Shown: positions 17,858 through 26,908 of the stretch, piece by piece
How the letters are laid out: every line of letters begins with the position of its first letter
Numbering within the stretch: the first letter of the stretch is position 1
The notes under the pieces: model-generated
Databases searched by the model: none
What the model was told of the DNA's origin: nothing
The model's input: only the letters and a program-made list of their open reading frames with translations
Position numbers and translations under genes: made by a program
Assembly (NCBI RefSeq): GCF_030014915.1
Contig: NZ_JAGIXS010000001.1
Location: 1,550,001-1,614,000, forward strand
DNA: 64,000 bases
Direction: 5' to 3'
Source of the DNA: Pelomonas sp. V22
Lineage (GTDB): Bacteria > Pseudomonadota > Gammaproteobacteria > Burkholderiales > Burkholderiaceae_C

Positions 17858-20131
17858 ATGACCGCCCTGATGCTTGTCAGCGCCTGCCTGAACATCATGC
17901 TCGGCGGAGCCCTGCTGCTGCTGTGGGCACAGGAGAAGCACAAGGACTATGTGCGGGACTGGGGCTGGAGCTGGATGCTGCTCGGCCTCGGGCTGACGCT
18001 GGGCCCCATCATGCAGGACTGGCTGGAACCCGGGCCCCTGCGCAACCTGCAGGCCCTGCTGGCCGCCAGCGCGCTGATGGCCTCGCAGGGTTTCCAGACT
18101 GCCGGCGCGCTGCGCTATCGCGAGCGTCGCGTCTACCTGCCGCTCGCACTGGGCCTGTTCATCCTCAGCGTGCTGCTGATCGGCAGCCTGGGCATGCGCA
18201 ATATGCGCTCGGCCATCATCGCCGGCGCAGCCGTGCTGAGCCTGATGTGCCTGTTCAGCGGCTGGCTGATCTGGCAGCACGGCCACCGCTTCGAGCGCTG
18301 GGTGGCCATGGGTTTCGTGGCGCTGGCGGCCGTGCATGTCAGCGGCCCGCTGCTGGACGAGCAGGCCCGCTCCGTCATCACCTACTCCATTGGCATCTTC
18401 GTGCAGACCACGCTGAGCCTCGGCCTGATCCTGCTGTCGGTGCGCCGCGCCCATGCCCAGGCGCGCCAGCAGGGCGAGCGCTTCACGCGGCTGGCCGAGT
18501 TCTCGCTGCAGGGCCTGGTGGTGATGCGCCACCACCGCCTGCTCTACGCCAACCCGGCCGCGCTGGCGATCTTCGGCGTCACCGAGATGCCCAGCGAGGA
18601 CCTCGACCTGATGGAACTGGCCGTGCCCCCCGAGCAGCAGGATGCGGCCCGCATGCGCCACGGCCGCGTGCTCGCCGACCGCAATGCCCACATTGAATGG
18701 GAGAGCCACCGGCTCAACCGCGAAGGCCACACGGTGCATCTGCAATGCCTGTCCAGCCAGGTGGAGTGGGATGGCATTCCGGCCGAACTGATTGTGATGA
18801 TCAACGACAGCTCGCGCTACGAAGCCGCTGAGGCCCTGCGCCGCCAGGCCTTGCACGACGATCTGACCGAGCTGCCCAACCGCAACCATGCGGTGGCGCG
18901 CCTGCAGGCGCTGTGCCGGCCCGGCGCCACACCGTTCACCCTGCTGTCGGCCGACCTGGACCGCTTCCAGCTGGTCAACGAGACCCTGGGCCACGAGGCC
19001 GGCGACGCGCTCTTGCGGGCCATCGCCCGGCGCTTCCTGCGCCAGCTGCCGCCCACGGCCGAGCTGGCACGGCTGGGCGAAGACCAGTTCGTCATCATCG
19101 GCACCGAGGCCGGCGACACCATCGCCGCCCAGGCCCTGGCCGAGCAGTTGCTCGCCCTGCTGTCCACGCCCTTCTCGGTGGCCGGGGCCGAGCTCTTCAT
19201 GCATTTGTCGATCGGCGTCGCCCTGTTCCCGCAGGACGGGCGCGATGCTGCCACACTCTTGCGTGCCGCCGACTCGGCCATGCACCGCGCCAAGGCGACG
19301 GCGGGCGCCTCGTGGCTGTTCTTCGATGCAACGATGAAGCAGGCCGCCCAGGCGCGGCTGGAGGTGGAGCAGGCGCTGGGGCGGGCGCTGTCGGCCGGTG
19401 AATTCCTGCTCGAGTACCAGCCCAAATTCAGCGCTGGAAATCGGCAGCTCTGCGGCTTCGAAGCCCTGGTGCGCTGGGAGCGACCCGAGCGCGGCCGCGT
19501 CAGCCCGGCCCAGTTCATTCCGGCCGCCGAGCGCACCGGTCAGATCAAGGCGCTCGGTGAGCTGATCATCCGCATGGCCTGCAGCCAGCTGCGCGACTGG
19601 GAGCAGCAGCTCGGTGGCGCCCTGCCGGTGGCGGTGAACGTCTCGCCGCTGCAGTTCGAGGACCCGCTGTTTGCCGAGCGGCTGCTGGAGCAGTTGCGCG
19701 AGTTCCAGCTGCCGCCGGGCCGCTTCGAGGTCGAGATCACCGAGACGGCCGCGATCGGCCATGTGGACCGCGTGCTGCCCCAGCTGGCCCTGCTGCACGA
19801 TGCGGGCGTGCCCATCGCGCTGGACGATTTCGGCACCGGCCAGAGCTCGTTGACCATGCTGCGCCAGCTGCCCATTGCCGCGATGAAGCTGGACCGCAGC
19901 CTGATCACGCCGCTGCCCGCCAGCGATGCCGGGGCCATCGTGCAGGCCGCTTGCGTGCTCGGTCGCTCGCTGGAGCTGGAGATCGTGGCCGAGGGCGTCG
20001 AAACCTATGCCCAGGCGGCGGCAGCCGAGGCCCTGGGCTGCACCCAGCTGCAGGGTTTCCTGCTCGGCCGGCCGCTGCCGGTCACCAGTGCCACCCTGCT
20101 GCTGGAACAGGCGCTGAAGGCCGCGCCCTAG
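17858..20131 (+). CDS. Membrane PAS-GGDEF-EAL protein, probable c-di-GMP phosphodiesterase
   Basis: A 757-residue signalling protein. The N-terminus (1-200) has about seven hydrophobic segments and looks like a membrane sensor. A PAS domain follows (about 215-330). The GGDEF domain (about 335-500) carries GEDQF instead of GG(D/E)EF near residue 406, so cyclase activity is unlikely. The EAL domain (about 515-750) keeps FEALVRW, NVSPLQF, EITETA, DDFGTG, the lysine in MKLDRSLI, AEGVET and QGFLLGRP. All metal and catalytic positions are therefore present and c-di-GMP hydrolysis is expected. ATG 17858 is the first codon giving a membrane N-terminus; an open frame further upstream is antisense to trpS. 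Confidence 0.93.
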   Translation: MTALMLVSACLNIMLGGALLLLWAQEKHKDYVRDWGWSWMLLGLGLTLGPIMQDWLEPGPLRNLQALLAASALMASQGFQTAGALRYRERRVYLPLALGLFILSVLLIGSLGMRNMRSAIIAGAAVLSLMCLFSGWLIWQHGHRFERWVAMGFVALAAVHVSGPLLDEQARSVITYSIGIFVQTTLSLGLILLSVRRAHAQARQQGERFTRLAEFSLQGLVVMRHHRLLYANPAALAIFGVTEMPSEDLDLMELAVPPEQQDAARMRHGRVLADRNAHIEWESHRLNREGHTVHLQCLSSQVEWDGIPAELIVMINDSSRYEAAEALRRQALHDDLTELPNRNHAVARLQALCRPGATPFTLLSADLDRFQLVNETLGHEAGDALLRAIARRFLRQLPPTAELARLGEDQFVIIGTEAGDTIAAQALAEQLLALLSTPFSVAGAELFMHLSIGVALFPQDGRDAATLLRAADSAMHRAKATAGASWLFFDATMKQAAQARLEVEQALGRALSAGEFLLEYQPKFSAGNRQLCGFEALVRWERPERGRVSPAQFIPAAERTGQIKALGELIIRMACSQLRDWEQQLGGALPVAVNVSPLQFEDPLFAERLLEQLREFQLPPGRFEVEITETAAIGHVDRVLPQLALLHDAGVPIALDDFGTGQSSLTMLRQLPIAAMKLDRSLITPLPASDAGAIVQAACVLGRSLELEIVAEGVETYAQAAAAEALGCTQLQGFLLGRPLPVTSATLLLEQALKAAP

Positions 20132-20162
20132 AATCCGCCCCGCCCGGCCGCAAGTCCGGGCA

Positions 20163-20322
20163 ACGTTCTCAGGGCGGGGCGAAATTCCCCACCGGCGGTA
20201 TGTGCAGGCTTCGGCCTGCACGAGCCCGCGAGCGCCCGTTGCAATGCCACAGCGATGCAGCGGGGTCAGCAGACCTGGTGAGAGGCCAGGGCCGACGGTC
20301 ACAGTCCGGATGAAAGAGAACG
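20163..20322 (+). ncRNA. FMN riboswitch (RFN element)
   Basis: The conserved blocks are easily read: TCAGGGCGGGGCGAAATTCC, CCACCGGCGGTA, AGCCCGCGAGCG, GGTCAGCAGACCTGGTGAGA, GGGCCGACGGTCACAGTC and CGGATGAAAGAGAACG. Their order and spacing match the FMN aptamer. It begins 32 bases after the EAL gene and ends about 107 bases before ribH, which it should repress when FMN is plentiful. Confidence 0.97.
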
Positions 20323-20336
20323 TGAGTGCACGGCTG

Positions 20337-20374
20337 ACGCCGGGCCGCGCCTTGTCCGAGGCGCGGCCCGGCGT
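20337..20374 (+). promoter_or_regulatory. Strong hairpin between FMN aptamer and ribH
   Basis: A perfect 15-base-pair GC-rich stem (20337-20351 with 20360-20374) and an 8-base loop TTGTCCGA lie directly after the aptamer. No U-run follows, so it is not a standard intrinsic terminator. It probably belongs to the expression platform (Rho-linked or translational). The ribH start codon is 55 bases further on. Confidence 0.7.
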
Positions 20375-20429
20375 CGCTGTGCGCTTGCGTGCTTGCCCTG
20401 ATTCTTGTTTTCAACCTGTCGAGGTTCAC

Positions 20430-20909
20430 ATGAATCAGCTTTCCACTTCTGCATCCACTCCCCGCATCGCCGTCGTCAGCGCCAGCTGGCATGCCGAGAT
20501 CGTCGGCCAGGCGCGTCAATCGCTGCGCGCCGAGCTCGAGCGGCTGGGCCATCCGCCCGACCAAGTCGATGAGTTCGAGGTGCCGGGCGCCTTCGAGATT
20601 CCCTTGCATGCGCAGCGCCTCGCGCGCAGCAGCCGCTACCAGGCCATCGTCGCCTGCGGGCTCGTGGTCAACGGCGGCATCTACCGCCACGACTTCGTGG
20701 CCGCTGCGGTGATCGACGCCTTGATGCGCGTGCAGCTGGACACCGAGGTGCCGGTGTTCTCCGTCGTGCTCACGCCGCTCAACTTCCATGAGCATGAAGA
20801 GCATCAGCGCTACTTCAGGAAGCACTTCGTCAAGAAGGGCCAGGAGGCCGCACAGGCCTGCCTGAAGACGCTGAACGCCTTGCGCCGGCTGGACAGCCTC
20901 AGCGCTTGA
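20430..20909 (+). CDS. ribH: 6,7-dimethyl-8-ribityllumazine synthase, type II
   Basis: Lumazine synthase condenses the ribityl-pyrimidine with dihydroxybutanone phosphate in riboflavin synthesis. At 159 residues it has the type II (RibH2) features: SASWHAEIV, EFEVPGAFEIPLHA, ALVVNGGIYRHDFVAAAVIDALMRVQLDTEVPVFSV and HEHEEH. GAGG lies six bases before ATG 20430. It is a single-gene unit under the FMN riboswitch, separate from any ribBA/ribE cluster in this window. Confidence 0.95.
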   Translation: MNQLSTSASTPRIAVVSASWHAEIVGQARQSLRAELERLGHPPDQVDEFEVPGAFEIPLHAQRLARSSRYQAIVACGLVVNGGIYRHDFVAAAVIDALMRVQLDTEVPVFSVVLTPLNFHEHEEHQRYFRKHFVKKGQEAAQACLKTLNALRRLDSLSA

Positions 20910-20931
20910 TCTGGGTGGGGATGGCGGCGGC

Positions 20932-21777
20932 TCAGGCCGTCGCCATGCGCTCGCCGAGGCGGATCGCGCCGCCCGGCTGCCAGGCCGGGTTGAACTGCAG
21001 GCCGCTCTTGGGGAACAGCATCACCACGGTGGAGCCGAGCAGGAAGCGGCCCATCTCGGCGCCCTGCGCCAGGCGGATCTCGCGGTCCTCATAACCCCAT
21101 TCGCGCACCCGGCCCGGGCGCGGCGGGTTCACGAGGCCATGCCAGACCGTGGCCATGGAGCCGACGATGGTGGCGCCCACCAGCACCAGCACCCAGGGGC
21201 CGATCTCGTCGTTCTCGAACACGCAGACCACGCGCTCGTTGCGGGCGAACAGGCCCGGCACGCCACGCGCCGTGGTCGGGTTGACCGAGAAGAGGTCGCC
21301 CGGCACATGGATCATGCGCAGCAAACGGCCCTCGCAGGGCATGTGGATGCGGTGGTAGTCGCGCGGGCTGAGGTACAGCGTGGCGAACAGGCCGTCGTGG
21401 AAGGCCGAGGCCAGCGTGGCATCGCCGCCGACCAGGGCCGTGGCCGTGTAGCTGTGGCCCTTGGCCTGGAAGATCTGTTCGCCCTCGATCTTGCCGAACT
21501 GGCTGATCGCGCCGTCCACCGGGCAGATCAGCTCGGCCTCGGCCAGCGGGCGGGCGCCGGCCTTGAGCTCGCGGGTGAAGAAGTCGTTGAAAGTGGCGTA
21601 GGCCGCCGGGTCCGGATTGGCCGCCTCGTCCATGGCCACGCCATAGCGCTGGATGAAGCGGCGGATGTTCCAGGTCGTGAAGCCACCGAGCTCGGCCCCG
21701 GCCAGTCGGCCGGCCAGTCGGGTCAGGGCCAGCTTGGGCATCAGGTATTGGGGCAGGACGGCAAGGCGGTCGGACAC
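20932..21777 (-). CDS. psd: Phosphatidylserine decarboxylase proenzyme
   Basis: Makes phosphatidylethanolamine from phosphatidylserine at the inner membrane. The proenzyme cuts itself to form a pyruvoyl prosthetic group, and the cleavage site LGST is visible near the C-terminus in GRFLLGSTVVMLFPKSG. Other family motifs: NDFFTRELK, CPVDGAISQFG, YHRIHMPC and NERV. I take the GTG at 21777 (VSDRLAVLPQYLMPK) as the start, giving 281 residues, the usual size. The frame open to 21849 adds unrelated sequence. Confidence 0.95.
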   Translation of the reverse strand: MSDRLAVLPQYLMPKLALTRLAGRLAGAELGGFTTWNIRRFIQRYGVAMDEAANPDPAAYATFNDFFTRELKAGARPLAEAELICPVDGAISQFGKIEGEQIFQAKGHSYTATALVGGDATLASAFHDGLFATLYLSPRDYHRIHMPCEGRLLRMIHVPGDLFSVNPTTARGVPGLFARNERVVCVFENDEIGPWVLVLVGATIVGSMATVWHGLVNPPRPGRVREWGYEDREIRLAQGAEMGRFLLGSTVVMLFPKSGLQFNPAWQPGGAIRLGERMATA

Positions 21778-21872
21778 GGCGGTTTCTTTGCAAACGAAAG
21801 CGGCCGCGATTGTAGGTTGACAGGCCCCGGCAGCGCGCCACACTGCCATCAGCCTCTAGAGGAAGCAGAGCC

Positions 21873-22292
21873 ATGGCCGAACCCAAGACCCGCCCGACCG
21901 ATCAGCCCGTGTCCGACTTCATCGCCGCCCAGGCCGAGCCCCGGCGCCGCGAGGAATGCCAGACTCTCGTGGACTGGATCACCGAGATCAGCGGCGCACC
22001 GGCCGTGATGTGGGGCACGGCCATCATCGGCTTCGGCACCTACCAGTACCCGGGGCCGCGCGGCAAGCCCATCGACTGGCCCATCATCGCGTTCTCGCCC
22101 CGCAAGAGCGACCTGACCCTCTATGTGCTGACCGGCTTTCCCGGGCAGGACGCCCTGCTCGCGCGGCTCGGCAAGCACAAGACCGGCAAGATTTGTCTCT
22201 ACCTGAAGAAGCTCGCGGATGCCGATCCCGCCGTGCTGCGCGAGATCCTCGCCGGCTGCGTGGCCAGCATGGCCGCGCGCCGAGTGACCTAA
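21873..22292 (+). CDS. DUF1801 domain protein
   Basis: A 139-residue soluble protein of the DUF1801 (YdhG-like) family. It has the family pattern: Y/I-x-x-I in VDWITEISGAPAVMWG, then GFGTYQY, IAFSPRKSDLTLYVL and GKICLYLKKLADAD. AGAGGAAG lies upstream of ATG 21873. It is divergent from psd, and the cysteine desulfurase fusion starts 38 bases downstream. The biochemical role of the family is unknown. Confidence 0.85.
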   Translation: MAEPKTRPTDQPVSDFIAAQAEPRRREECQTLVDWITEISGAPAVMWGTAIIGFGTYQYPGPRGKPIDWPIIAFSPRKSDLTLYVLTGFPGQDALLARLGKHKTGKICLYLKKLADADPAVLREILAGCVASMAARRVT

Positions 22293-22330
22293 CATTGCCA
22301 CCCTTTTCAGCCCTGCTTCCCAAGCCCGCC

Positions 22331-24334
22331 ATGGAAATCTATCTCGACGCCAATGCCACCACCCCGGTGCTGGACGCCGCCCGCAGCGCCGCGCTGTCGG
22401 CCATGGCCGAGGATTTCGGCAACCCGAGCAGCATCCACAGCACCGGCCTGAAGGCCCGCGCCCTGATCGACCGCGTGCGCGGTCAGGCCTCGCGTCTGCT
22501 GGGCGCCGGCAACGGCCGCTTGCTCTTCCTGAGTGGCGCGACCGAGGGCATTCAGACGGCGGTGCTGTCGGCCCTGCACGCCTTGCGCGCCCGCCGCGCT
22601 GCCGGCGACACGACGGCCGAGCTGCTGCTCTACGGCGCCACCGAGCACAAGGCCGTGCCCGAGGCCCTGAAGCACTGGAACGATTTGCTGGGCCTCGGCT
22701 TGCAGGTGCAGGCCATCCCGGTCGGCACCGACGGCCGCCATGACCTGGCCTGGCTGAAGGCCCACGCACCGCGCGCCGGCCTGGTCTGCACCATGGCCGC
22801 CAACAACGAGACCGGCGTGATCAGCGATCTGGACGGGATCGAAGCCGCCCTGGCCGGCAGCGCCTGCTTCTGGCTGGTGGACGGCGTGCAAGCCCTCGGC
22901 AAGCTGCCGCTGCGCCTGGCGGAGCGCCGCATCGACTACGCGCCCTTCTCCGGCCACAAGCTCTATGCGCCCAAGGGCATCGGCCTGCTCTATGTGCGTG
23001 AAGGCGCGCCCTTCACGCCGCTGATGGCCGGTGGCGGCCAGGAAGGCGCGCTGCGCTCGGGCACCGAAAACATGTCGGGCATCGCCGCTCTCGGCGCCGT
23101 GCTGGAAGCGCTGGAAGACGGCAAGAGCTTCCGCGACCACGCCACGTTGGTCCGCTTCCGCGACCAGCTGGCGGCGGCGCTGCAGCAGGCCTTCCCCGGC
23201 CTGGTCTTCAACGCGCCACTGGCACACAGCCTGCCCACCACCCTGAACTTCTCGGTGCCAGGTCTTGCCTCGCGCCTCTTGCTGGACCTGTTCGATGCCG
23301 CCGAGCTGCGCGTCAGCGGCGGTTCGGCCTGCAGCGCGGCCAAGGCCCAGCCCAGTTTCGTGCTGCAGGCCATGGGGCTGCCGGATGAGCAGACCGCCTC
23401 GGCCGTGCGCATGTCCTTCGGCCCGGCGGCCGAGGAGGCCTTCATCGTCGAAGCCTGCGAGCGCATCCGCGTCTGCGGTGAGACCTTGCGCGAGAACTGC
23501 CTGGCCCCGGCCGGCAACCAGGCCCTGGTCGGCGACGGCATCACCCGCTTCCTGCTGGACGGCGAATGCGGCTGGCTGCTGGCCGACGCGACGAGCCGCC
23601 GCTGCATCGTCATCGACCCGCCGGCTGCCCTGGCCGAGCGCCTGGCTCAGCAACTGCGCTGTCAGGGCTATCCGGTGGTGGCCGTGCTGCAGACCGGCCC
23701 GCAGGCCGAAGGCGCCGAGGCCCTGCGCGCGGCCGTTCCCGAGCTGCTGGCTGAAGAGACTGGCGAGGCCTGGGCCTTGGGCACGCAGACGCTGCGCCGC
23801 CTGGCGCTGAGCGAAGGCCGCTGCGCCTATCTGCTGGACCAGCGCGTGGCCTTCGCGGGCCGCGCCACGGCGGCGGAACTCGGCAACGCCGTGCTGCCGG
23901 CCACCCTGCTGGCACCAGCCATCGACACCGACAACCGCATCGCCAGCACGCCCTCCTCGGCCCTGGCGCGCACGGCCGGCCCGGCGCCCAGCCTCGACCC
24001 TGCCGCGCTGCAAGCCCTGCTGCGCGAGCATCCCGAGGCCCTGTTGATCGACGTGCGCGAGCCCTTCGAGCAGCGCCTCGGCCAAACGCCGACGCTGGAG
24101 ACGGCGGTCCGCATCGAGGCCATGCCGATCTCACGCCTCCTGAACGCCCTGCCCGCCTGGCTGGCCATGCCGGCCGAGCAGCCCATCGTCTTCTTCTGCC
24201 GCAGCGGCAACCGCAGCCAGGTGGCAGCGCAGCTCTTGCAGCGCCTGGGCCATGAGCGCGCCTACTCGCTGGCCGGTGGCCTGGCGCTGTGGCCCCAGCG
24301 CGCTGCCGTGGCAGACCCGGCCCTGTATGTCTGA
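22331..24334 (+). CDS. Cysteine desulfurase / degenerate metallo-beta-lactamase / rhodanese fusion
   Basis: A 667-residue three-part protein. Residues 1-385 are a NifS/IscS-type cysteine desulfurase with the PLP lysine in SGHKLYAPKG (about 207) and the persulfide cysteine in SGGSACSAAK (about 328). Residues 400-520 resemble a metallo-beta-lactamase/persulfide-dioxygenase fold (FLLDGECGWLLADA...VIDPP). The metal motif HxHxDH is replaced by QTGPQAEG, so metal binding is lost. Residues 560-667 are a rhodanese with active-site CRSGNRS (about 622). The design suggests sulfur transfer from cysteine to the rhodanese within one chain. It overlaps trhO by 8 bases. Confidence 0.9.
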   Translation: MEIYLDANATTPVLDAARSAALSAMAEDFGNPSSIHSTGLKARALIDRVRGQASRLLGAGNGRLLFLSGATEGIQTAVLSALHALRARRAAGDTTAELLLYGATEHKAVPEALKHWNDLLGLGLQVQAIPVGTDGRHDLAWLKAHAPRAGLVCTMAANNETGVISDLDGIEAALAGSACFWLVDGVQALGKLPLRLAERRIDYAPFSGHKLYAPKGIGLLYVREGAPFTPLMAGGGQEGALRSGTENMSGIAALGAVLEALEDGKSFRDHATLVRFRDQLAAALQQAFPGLVFNAPLAHSLPTTLNFSVPGLASRLLLDLFDAAELRVSGGSACSAAKAQPSFVLQAMGLPDEQTASAVRMSFGPAAEEAFIVEACERIRVCGETLRENCLAPAGNQALVGDGITRFLLDGECGWLLADATSRRCIVIDPPAALAERLAQQLRCQGYPVVAVLQTGPQAEGAEALRAAVPELLAEETGEAWALGTQTLRRLALSEGRCAYLLDQRVAFAGRATAAELGNAVLPATLLAPAIDTDNRIASTPSSALARTAGPAPSLDPAALQALLREHPEALLIDVREPFEQRLGQTPTLETAVRIEAMPISRLLNALPAWLAMPAEQPIVFFCRSGNRSQVAAQLLQRLGHERAYSLAGGLALWPQRAAVADPALYV

Positions 24335-25166
24335 CATCTTGTCTGACACGGCGATCCACGAGCACAGCAGCTTCTACAAGTTCGTCGCGCTTGCGGAGCC
24401 CGAGCGGGTGGCGACGCGGCTGCGCGAACTCTGTGTGCGCCTGGGCGGCAATGTGCTCGTGGCGCCTGAAGGCATCAGCGGCGCGCTCGGCGGCCCTGTC
24501 GAGGCGCTGGATGCATTCGAGCAGGCGCTGCTGAGCGACCCTGTGTTCGAGTCTGCCTTCACCGGCATCCAGTTCAAGCGCAGCTTCTGCCAGACCCGGC
24601 CCTTCACGCTGTGCAAGGTGCATGTGAAGCCTGAGCTGGTGGCCTTTGGGCTCGAAGGCGTCTCGGGCCTTGTGGACCCACGCGACACCCATGTCTCGCC
24701 ACAGGCCTGGCGCGAGCTGATCCAGCGCGAGGACGTGGTGCTGATCGACAACCGCAACAGCTTCGAATGGAAGCTGGGGCATTTCCGCGGCGCGGTCGAT
24801 CCCGGTGTGCGCCATTTCCGCGACTTCCCGGCCTATGTGCAGGCCCATGCCGACCAATGGAAGCGCGAGGGCAAGACCGTCGCCATGTACTGCACCGGCG
24901 GCATCCGCTGCGAGAAGATGGGCGGCTGGATGCAGGAGGAGCTGGGCCTGCAGGTGGCGCAGCTCGACGGCGGCATCCTCAACTACTTCGAGCAGATGCA
25001 GGATGCCGAAGCCGACTGGCTGGGCGAGTGCTTCGTCTTCGACAAGCGCATCGCCATCGACACCCGCCGCGAAGAAACCGCCACCACGGCCGAGCAGGCC
25101 TATGGCGATGATCCGGCCGAGGCCTGGCGCCTGGCGCGGGCCAAACGGCTCGACCCGGCGGGCTGA
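24327..25166 (+). CDS. trhO: tRNA uridine(34) 5-hydroxylase, rhodanese-like
   Basis: A 279-residue YceA/TrhO protein, which catalyses oxygen-dependent hydroxylation of wobble uridine in tRNA. An N-terminal ferredoxin-like domain (about 10-105, with VAPEGISGALGG) precedes the rhodanese domain with DNRNSFEWKLGHF and the active cysteine in YCTGGIRCEK. The C-terminal FVFDKR follows. ATG 24327 lies inside the last codons of the desulfurase fusion gene, so the two are translationally coupled. It converges with the diguanylate cyclase gene across 11 bases. Confidence 0.93.
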   Translation: MSDILSDTAIHEHSSFYKFVALAEPERVATRLRELCVRLGGNVLVAPEGISGALGGPVEALDAFEQALLSDPVFESAFTGIQFKRSFCQTRPFTLCKVHVKPELVAFGLEGVSGLVDPRDTHVSPQAWRELIQREDVVLIDNRNSFEWKLGHFRGAVDPGVRHFRDFPAYVQAHADQWKREGKTVAMYCTGGIRCEKMGGWMQEELGLQVAQLDGGILNYFEQMQDAEADWLGECFVFDKRIAIDTRREETATTAEQAYGDDPAEAWRLARAKRLDPAG

Positions 25167-25177
25167 TCAGTCGGGCC

Positions 25178-26908
25178 TCAATCGGCTTCCGAAAACATCG
25201 CCCGCTGCCGCCCGCTGCTCTTGGCGCGGTACATGGCCTGGTCGGCCGCCGCGATCAGCTCGGTGGCATTGCTGCCGTTCTCGGGATAGCGGCTGACACC
25301 GATGCTGGCGCCGGCCACCAGCTCTGCATCGCCAAAGGGCACGGGCTGGACCAGCGCATCGAGCAGCTTCTGCGTGACGGCCGTGATGGCCTCGGGATCA
25401 TCCGCATGGTCGAGCAGGATGACGAATTCGTCGCCGCCCATGCGGGCCACCGTGTCGACCTCGCGCACCAGCTGGCGCAAGCGCTGCGACAGCGTGCGCA
25501 GCACGGCATCGCCGGCCGCGTGGCCCAGCGTGTCGTTGATTTCCTTGAAGTTGTCCAGGTCGATGAAGAGCATGGCCAGGCGCCCGCCATTGCGCTTGGC
25601 ATGGGCCAGCGCATGGTCCAGGCGCTCGAGCAGCACACGGCGGTTGGCCAGGCCGGTGAGGCTGTCGTGGCTCGCGAGGTGGTCCAGCTCGCGCTGCTTC
25701 AGTTCCAGCGAATCGAACTGCGCGCCGATCTGCTGCTGCATGTGGTCGATGCTGCGGGCCAGCAGGCCGATCTCGTCATCGCGCTCCAGCGGCAGCACGC
25801 CCGCTGACTCGCGGCCGCTGGCAAAGCGCTGCACAGCCGCCACGATCTGCGCAATCGGCCGCGACAGCGCGCGCGCCAGCAAGGCGGCCAGCAAGAGGGC
25901 CAGGGCACTGAAGGCCAGCACGATGCGCAGGCTCATGGCGCCCAGGTGCTCGCTCTCCTTCAGCACCAGTTCCAGCGGCTCAGACAGGCCGAGGATGAAC
26001 TCCTCCTCGCTGTGCAGGCCGGGCAGCGGCTGGCGCACAAAGGCCGCCACCTGGGCCGGCGCGCCCTCGCCCGCCTCCACCGAGGTGACGATCTGGCCGG
26101 GCTGGCCCGCCGGCTGCTCGACCAGGGCAATGGCCGCCGGGAAGCCTTGCTGCAGCAAGGCGCTCTGGCCCCGGTCAAAGGCGAAGGCCTTGCTGCGGTC
26201 CGGATGGATCAGGAACTCGCCCGCGCCATTGCTCAGGTAGAGCTGCAGGCCGTCCGGCAGGTCGGCGGCCAGCTGATCGAACAGGCGATCCAGGTCGACG
26301 TTGATTACGACCAGGCCGCGCACCTGGCCATCGATCCCGCGCACCGGCGCCGCCACCTGCAGCGAAGGCTTGTCCAGGCCCGCGTGGGCACCGACCTCGT
26401 GGTTGATCACGGCCTTGGACACATAGACGGCGCCAGCCGGCAGGGCCAGGGTCTCAAACACGTAGGGGTAGTGGCCCTTCTCTTGGAGGTCTTCTTCGGC
26501 CACGCGCAGCACACCGGCACTGTCGCGGTCCACGCGCAGCCGCTCCAGGCCATGGTCGGCCGCGTCGATCAGGCGGATCTGGTAGTACTCGGGATGCGTG
26601 TCCAGCATGCGCTGGAACAGCAGCGTGGTGTTGATCTCGCTGCGCGACTGCAGCTGCGGGTCGCTGCGTGCCAGCAGGCGGGCCGCCATCGGATGCTCCG
26701 CGAACAGCAGCACGTCGCGCGCCGTGTTGTCCATGCCCACGGCCAGCTGGCGCACCAGCACCCGCGTGGCGGTGAGCAGGCGTTCCTCGGCGGCGGCCAC
26801 CAACAGCTGGCGGCTGGCCGAGTAGCCGTAATAGCCCGTCAGGCCGGCGGCCAGCACGCCCACGGCGGCCAAGGCCAGCCCCAGTCGCCAGGCGATGCCG
26901 AGCTTCAT
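25178..26908 (-). CDS. Membrane diguanylate cyclase with periplasmic sensor domain
   Basis: A 576-residue protein with a transmembrane helix near residues 8-28, a large periplasmic region (30-320, Cache-like in its helix-then-sheet look), a second helix (about 325-345), a HAMP linker, and a GGDEF domain (about 405-570). The GGDEF motif is intact (ARMGGDEFVILL, about 489). RxxD five residues before it gives a product-inhibition I-site, so it should make c-di-GMP. Its ATG overlaps the stop of the upstream PotD-like gene (ATGA), which suggests that the binding protein is its periplasmic partner. Confidence 0.93.
   Translation of the reverse strand: MKLGIAWRLGLALAAVGVLAAGLTGYYGYSASRQLLVAAAEERLLTATRVLVRQLAVGMDNTARDVLLFAEHPMAARLLARSDPQLQSRSEINTTLLFQRMLDTHPEYYQIRLIDAADHGLERLRVDRDSAGVLRVAEEDLQEKGHYPYVFETLALPAGAVYVSKAVINHEVGAHAGLDKPSLQVAAPVRGIDGQVRGLVVINVDLDRLFDQLAADLPDGLQLYLSNGAGEFLIHPDRSKAFAFDRGQSALLQQGFPAAIALVEQPAGQPGQIVTSVEAGEGAPAQVAAFVRQPLPGLHSEEEFILGLSEPLELVLKESEHLGAMSLRIVLAFSALALLLAALLARALSRPIAQIVAAVQRFASGRESAGVLPLERDDEIGLLARSIDHMQQQIGAQFDSLELKQRELDHLASHDSLTGLANRRVLLERLDHALAHAKRNGGRLAMLFIDLDNFKEINDTLGHAAGDAVLRTLSQRLRQLVREVDTVARMGGDEFVILLDHADDPEAITAVTQKLLDALVQPVPFGDAELVAGASIGVSRYPENGSNATELIAAADQAMYRAKSSGRQRAMFSEAD

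Noticed and set aside
17813-20302. An 829-codon minus-strand frame across the GGDEF-EAL gene and the riboswitch
   Set aside because: Shadow of the sense gene, and it would run through the FMN aptamer.
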